DNA of 64,000 bases from UBA11606 sp964513285. GTDB lineage: Bacteria > Actinomycetota > Acidimicrobiia > Acidimicrobiales > Aldehydirespiratoraceae. The stretch covers positions 28,303-92,302 of the forward strand of contig CAZEML010000001.1 in the NCBI GenBank assembly GCA_964513285.1. The letters are read 5' to 3'. Under the pieces are notes generated by a model, which saw nothing but the letters and a program-made list of their open reading frames with translations, ran no database searches and had not been told where the DNA came from. A program made the translations under genes and the position numbers. This document shows positions 60,670 through 64,000 of this stretch, in pieces. How positions within the stretch are numbered: position 1 is the stretch's first letter; each line of letters starts with the position of its first letter.

Positions 60670-62678
60670 GATGGTTGCTTCTCCTCTGGGGCGTCGGTCG
60701 GTGCCCCGGTTGCGGACTCGTCGTCCCCTGACGAATCGTCAGGCACGCTAGCAGCGCGTCGCTGACGGCGGACACGGGCGATCGTGCGGGCCCACCACGT
60801 CAGCAAGATCGCGAGCGAGATCAACGACACGATCAGACCGAGGCCAGAGACCGCGGTCGAACGGATGTCGACCGCGCCCGCGGCGAGGTCGAGACGGCCG
60901 TCCGGCGACGTCACCGAGATCTGGATACGGGCATCGCCCGAGCCGACGGTCTCGACCGGGATCTCGAGCTGGTTGATGCCCGGTTCGAGGACGAGACGGA
61001 GCTCTTCGCCGGCGGGGAACCGGAGCTTGTCGCTCGCGATGCGGACGATCACGTTGATCGGCAGGCTCTGGTCGTTGCGGATCTCGACCGGCAGGGTCGC
61101 GGACCGGGTCGCGAGGGTGATCCGGCTGGTCTCCAGCACCGCGAAGTCGGCCGACCCGTCGCTGACGATCTCGAACACGGTGTCGGTGTAGGTGCGGCGA
61201 CTGTCGGCATCGAGGCTGTCGGACATCGCGGACTCCAGCACGGTGCGGAGGGTCGCGATCGGGGCGGTCGCCGGGGCGACCATCTCGGTGTAGGAGCTGA
61301 GCAGCGATTCGTTCAGGCGCAGATCGCTGGCCGCCCCGCTCACGTCGACCGGCTCGCCGGCGACCAGCTGGGCGCGCAGGACCGAACCGGTGGCGTCGCG
61401 GGCGGGGGAGCGGTCGATGAGTTCGGAGATCGGCGCGAGACCGATGCGTTCGGTCGTCGACGCGAGCTCGAGCAGCAGGGTGAAGACGACCGGGTCGATC
61501 GTGGCGAGATCGACGACGATCGCTCGGCTCGTGCCGGCTCCGCGAGCTCGGATGAGCAGCTCGGTGAAGCGCTGTTGCGCGACGAGTTCGGGATCGAGCC
61601 CCGCGAGCGAGGTCTCGAACTCGCGATCGATGACCAAGACGGGCATGGTGACCTCGTTGGCGTCGAGCACCTCGATCGGTCGGTTGTCGGCCCGTTCGAG
61701 GTCGAGGGGGTCGACCTGTTCGGGCTCGACGACCCCGCCGGTGATCCCGACGCTGCGGAGCAGGCTGAGGGTGTCGGCGTTGGTGTCCGCGTCGAAGTGG
61801 ACGAGCGAGGTCGGCGTAAGTCCGAGGAAGTCCTCGACGACCGCCTGACCGGTCGCGTACTGCGCGAAGACCCGGTCGGCTTCCCCGGCGCGGCGCCACG
61901 CCTCTTCGTCGAGTTCGACCCAGGGCGTGAGGGGAACCTCGTGGGTCTCGAGCAGGGTGCGGATCGAATCGATCGCACTCAGGCCACCGTCGGTGCCGGG
62001 GTCGGCGAGTGCGGTGAGGGTCTCGGGGGTGAACGAGACGAGAGTCGGCGCCGGCGCCGCTTCGAGGGCGGCCGCGATCCGGTCCACCACCAGGACCGGA
62101 TCGACCGAGATCGACCCGTCGGTGCCGTGGGCCAACGGCGAGCGGCCGTCTGCGACGAAGCCGAACTCCACGCGCGAACTGCGTCCGCCGTCCTCGACGA
62201 TCACCGCGGTGACGAGGGAGGCGACGACGGTGTCGTCCTCTTCGAGCAACTCGATCACGACCGGGAGGGCGCCCACCTCGCTCCGCAGCGACTCGCCGAT
62301 CTCCTCGTCGGGGAGGGTGATCGACACGACGTCGTTTCCGACCGTGATCGCGTCGAGGTCGGTGATGTCGAAGTCGGAGATGCGCACAGCGATCCCGTCC
62401 GAGGGCGGGTCGAGCCACAGCTGGGCGAGCGCTTCGTGGTCGTTGACCGGTTCGAAGACGCGCACGTTGAGCCGCCGGTCGGTGAGGTCACCCGTGATGC
62501 GCAGATCGAACACGACGGGCTCAGCGGTCACGAAGGTGGTCTGGGCGACGAGATCGATGCGGCTCTCGGCCTGCTGGGTCGCCGCGGGGGAGCCGGCGAT
62601 GACCACCAGCGTCAGGGCGCCGATCGCTACCAGAACGCGTGCCAGCCGAGCGCGGACCCGCGAGGGAGGAGCGCTCAC
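60666..62678 (-). CDS. DUF6049 (Rv3909-like) secreted or membrane-anchored protein
   Basis: 670 residues from GTG 62678, chosen because it overlaps the GNAT stop (GTGA). A signal-like hydrophobic segment is near the N-terminus (VLVAIGALTLVVIAGSPAAT), then a long ectodomain of beta-rich and alpha/beta parts. A C-terminal membrane segment (GLGLIVSLISLAILLTWWAR) and a short basic-acidic cytoplasmic tail complete it. The ectodomain includes a beta sandwich before the last segment (LPINVIVRIASDKLRFPAGE, LEPGINQLEIPVETVG). This architecture and the gene position correspond to Rv3909 of mycobacteria, of unknown function and probably envelope related. murJ, its usual neighbour, is absent here. Confidence 0.85.
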   Translation of the reverse strand: MSAPPSRVRARLARVLVAIGALTLVVIAGSPAATQQAESRIDLVAQTTFVTAEPVVFDLRITGDLTDRRLNVRVFEPVNDHEALAQLWLDPPSDGIAVRISDFDITDLDAITVGNDVVSITLPDEEIGESLRSEVGALPVVIELLEEDDTVVASLVTAVIVEDGGRSSRVEFGFVADGRSPLAHGTDGSISVDPVLVVDRIAAALEAAPAPTLVSFTPETLTALADPGTDGGLSAIDSIRTLLETHEVPLTPWVELDEEAWRRAGEADRVFAQYATGQAVVEDFLGLTPTSLVHFDADTNADTLSLLRSVGITGGVVEPEQVDPLDLERADNRPIEVLDANEVTMPVLVIDREFETSLAGLDPELVAQQRFTELLIRARGAGTSRAIVVDLATIDPVVFTLLLELASTTERIGLAPISELIDRSPARDATGSVLRAQLVAGEPVDVSGAASDLRLNESLLSSYTEMVAPATAPIATLRTVLESAMSDSLDADSRRTYTDTVFEIVSDGSADFAVLETSRITLATRSATLPVEIRNDQSLPINVIVRIASDKLRFPAGEELRLVLEPGINQLEIPVETVGSGDARIQISVTSPDGRLDLAAGAVDIRSTAVSGLGLIVSLISLAILLTWWARTIARVRRQRRAASVPDDSSGDDESATGAPTDAPEEKQPS

Positions 62679-63376
62679 AACTGCCGTCGCAGCACGGTCA
62701 GCTGGTGCGGTGCGTCGCGAAAGCCGAGGCGGCGGTAGAGCGCAAGGGCGGCGTCGTTGGCCTCCTGGGTGTTGACCCAGCACGTGGTGACTTGACGGCG
62801 GCGGAGCCAGTGCAACGCGTCGGCCACCAGGTCGATCCCGAGGCCCTCGCCGTGGCGGTCGGGGTGCACGGCGAGCCGCTGCAGGTAGCCCTGGTTGCCG
62901 GCGCGGCCGGTCACCGCGTACCCGACGACCCCGGGGTCGCGGACGACGCGCAGGCGACTGACCGGTGTGGCGTTGATCGCTTCGCGAAGTCCGTCGGCGT
63001 CGAGCTGCCAGAAGGTTTCGAAGGTCCGCTGGTCGACGTCGAGGATGGCGTCGAGGTCACGCCGGGCTCCGCGCCGGAGCCCGCGGGAGCGCGCCGGTCG
63101 CGGCGGGAGCTCGGCCAGGTCGTGTTGGAGGAGGTGCAGCGATTCGTGTTCGTGGAAGCCGTCGGCGGCCAGCATGTCGCGCTCGGAGGGGCCGACCGCA
63201 GCGGTGACGACGGCGTCGAAGCCGTCCTCGCGCAGCCGCGACCGGATCTGTTCGAGCGCCTCGGGCGTGAGGGTCGCCGCGCCGCTGAGGGGAACCAGAT
63301 ACGCCAAGTCGTCGCGCCCCCGCCAGCTGCCGGCGCGAACGCGGGCGGTGTCGGCGGTCAGTGCGTACATCCCCAT
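62675..63376 (-). CDS. GNAT-family N-acetyltransferase
   Basis: 233 residues from ATG 63376 (ATG 63370 is an alternative). The C-terminal half is a GNAT domain with the acetyl-CoA loop region GYLQRLAVHPDRHGEGLGID (Gln/Arg-x-x-Gly-x-Gly variant), LVADALHWLRRRQVTTCWVN and NDAALALYRRLGFRD. The N-terminal half (about 1-85) may be a degenerate second copy with SERDMLAADGFHEHESLHLL. The substrate is unknown; protein, amino-sugar and mycothiol acetylation are all possible. It is divergent from the deacetylase-like gene with only 47 bases between the starts. Confidence 0.85.
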   Translation of the reverse strand: MGMYALTADTARVRAGSWRGRDDLAYLVPLSGAATLTPEALEQIRSRLREDGFDAVVTAAVGPSERDMLAADGFHEHESLHLLQHDLAELPPRPARSRGLRRGARRDLDAILDVDQRTFETFWQLDADGLREAINATPVSRLRVVRDPGVVGYAVTGRAGNQGYLQRLAVHPDRHGEGLGIDLVADALHWLRRRQVTTCWVNTQEANDAALALYRRLGFRDAPHQLTVLRRQL

Positions 63377-63423
63377 CGCGGTTTCACGATACGCGCTCGC
63401 GTGGGGGCGGTACGCTCCGCGGT

Positions 63424-64000
63424 GTGCTGTTGGTCTTGAGCGATGAGCGGTGCCTGGAACATGTCGCCGGCACCAACCACCCAGAACGTCCCGACCGGTT
63501 GCGAGCGGCGATGGAGGGCATCGAGCACTCCGGCGTCGTCGATGCGGTCGATCGAGCCGTGCCGCGGGCGATCCGCGACGACGAGATCCTGCGGGTCCAC
63601 GATCGCGCCCTCCTCGATCATGTGGTCGCCGTCGACGGGCGTGGTGGCGGTCGGCTCGATCCCGACACCGTCATGAGTCCGGGCAGCCTGCCGGCCGCCC
63701 GGCTCGCCAGCGGCGCAGTCGTCACGGCCACCGAAACGCTGGCTGAGGGCGCCCACGCGGCGGCGTTCTGTGTGGTCCGGCCCCCCGGTCATCACGCGAC
63801 CGGCGACCAGTCGATGGGGTTCTGCCTCTTCAACTCCGTCGCCATCGCCGCCGCGGCCCTCGCCGATGCCGGCGAACGGGTCGCGATCGTCGACATCGAC
63901 GCCCATCACGGCAACGGAACCCAGGACATCTTCTACGACGACCCGCGGGTGCTCTTCGCGTCGATCCACCAGTCACCGCTCTACCCGGGCTCGGGCATGG
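63424..64000 (+). CDS. Histone-deacetylase-family (AcuC-like) hydrolase, 3' truncated by window edge
   Basis: The first 192 codons lie in the window from GTG 63424; the frame is open to the edge. The family signatures are in order: NHPERPDRL near the start, VRPPGHHATGDQSMGFCLFN (active-site His pair) and VDIDAHHGNGTQ with the zinc Asp and His, followed by DPRVLFASIHQSPLYPG. These are metal-dependent deacetylases of proteins (AcuC-like), polyamines or acyl groups. Divergent pairing with a GNAT gene recalls the acuA/acuC acetylation-deacetylation arrangement of Bacillus, but a link is speculative. The rest of the enzyme, including the late Tyr, is outside the window. Confidence 0.93.
   Translation, partial: MLLVLSDERCLEHVAGTNHPERPDRLRAAMEGIEHSGVVDAVDRAVPRAIRDDEILRVHDRALLDHVVAVDGRGGGRLDPDTVMSPGSLPAARLASGAVVTATETLAEGAHAAAFCVVRPPGHHATGDQSMGFCLFNSVAIAAAALADAGERVAIVDIDAHHGNGTQDIFYDDPRVLFASIHQSPLYPGSGM

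Overview
This is a high-GC actinobacterial chromosome segment, most likely from the class Acidimicrobiia (Ilumatobacter-like). The evidence is the very GC-rich coding pattern, a chromosome-origin gene order of mycobacterial type, a secreted protein with Cys-rich S-layer-like repeats, and many hydrolase, dioxygenase and acyl-CoA genes. The class assignment is inference. The origin assignment rests on directly recognisable genes.

Layout. 1-4805: three tandem genes for membrane HD-GYP proteins with an unusual extracytoplasmic C-terminal domain on a Thr-rich stalk (the first is cut by the window edge). 4836-13528: metabolic genes, namely an amidohydrolase, a DEDDh exonuclease with a BRCT domain, an acetoacetate-decarboxylase-like protein, a GH13 alpha-glucosidase, a DUF2855 protein, NAD(P)HX epimerase, class II fructose-bisphosphate aldolase and a cupin. 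13709-17056: a secreted 1115-residue protein (seven FG-GAP-type repeats, five FnIII domains, three S-layer-like repeats). 17058-20646: an acyltransferase, a PH-like membrane protein, a probable hotdog protein, an AzlCD pair and a SnoaL-like protein. 20660-25213: a minus-strand cluster running amidohydrolase, 2-oxoglutarate-type dioxygenase, glutathione peroxidase, then (after a strong hairpin) cytochrome P450. The peroxidase has an in-frame UGA at its catalytic position, followed by a hairpin with the apical loop of the E. coli fdhF SECIS, so it is very probably a selenoprotein. 25270-34805: an alpha/beta hydrolase, a possible secretion-effector pair, acetoacetyl-CoA synthetase, an acyltransferase/DUF1295/hisN operon, a DUF3105 lipoprotein and a FliA/WhiG-type sigma factor.

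35029-63376 is the origin neighbourhood. Reading leftwards from dnaA: dnaA, dnaN, recF, a DciA-like gene, gyrB, gyrA (with a 100-N assembly gap in its tail), TadE-like and DUF3445 genes, DUF3566 and tRNA-Ile(GAT). Reading rightwards: rpmH, rnpA, yidD, yidC, jag, rsmG, a cluster of five parS sites, parA, parB, then convergent cwlM, trxA, an acyl-CoA synthetase, trxB, a membrane protein, an anti-sigma/ECF-sigma pair, degV, a DUF6049 (Rv3909-like) gene and a GNAT gene. A divergent histone-deacetylase-like gene runs off the right edge. As recalled, the order matches Mycobacterium (rpmH side through parAB, cwlM, trx and sigM; gyrA side through the Rv0007-like DUF3566 and ileT), with local insertions and no murJ.

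The replication, partition, gyrase and membrane-insertion genes form a coherent replication/segregation module. The most notable observations are the probable selenocysteine peroxidase, the HD-GYP triplet with outer domains, the parS cluster directly before parA, and an ECF sigma gene whose natural GTGA-coupled start is followed at once by an in-frame stop.
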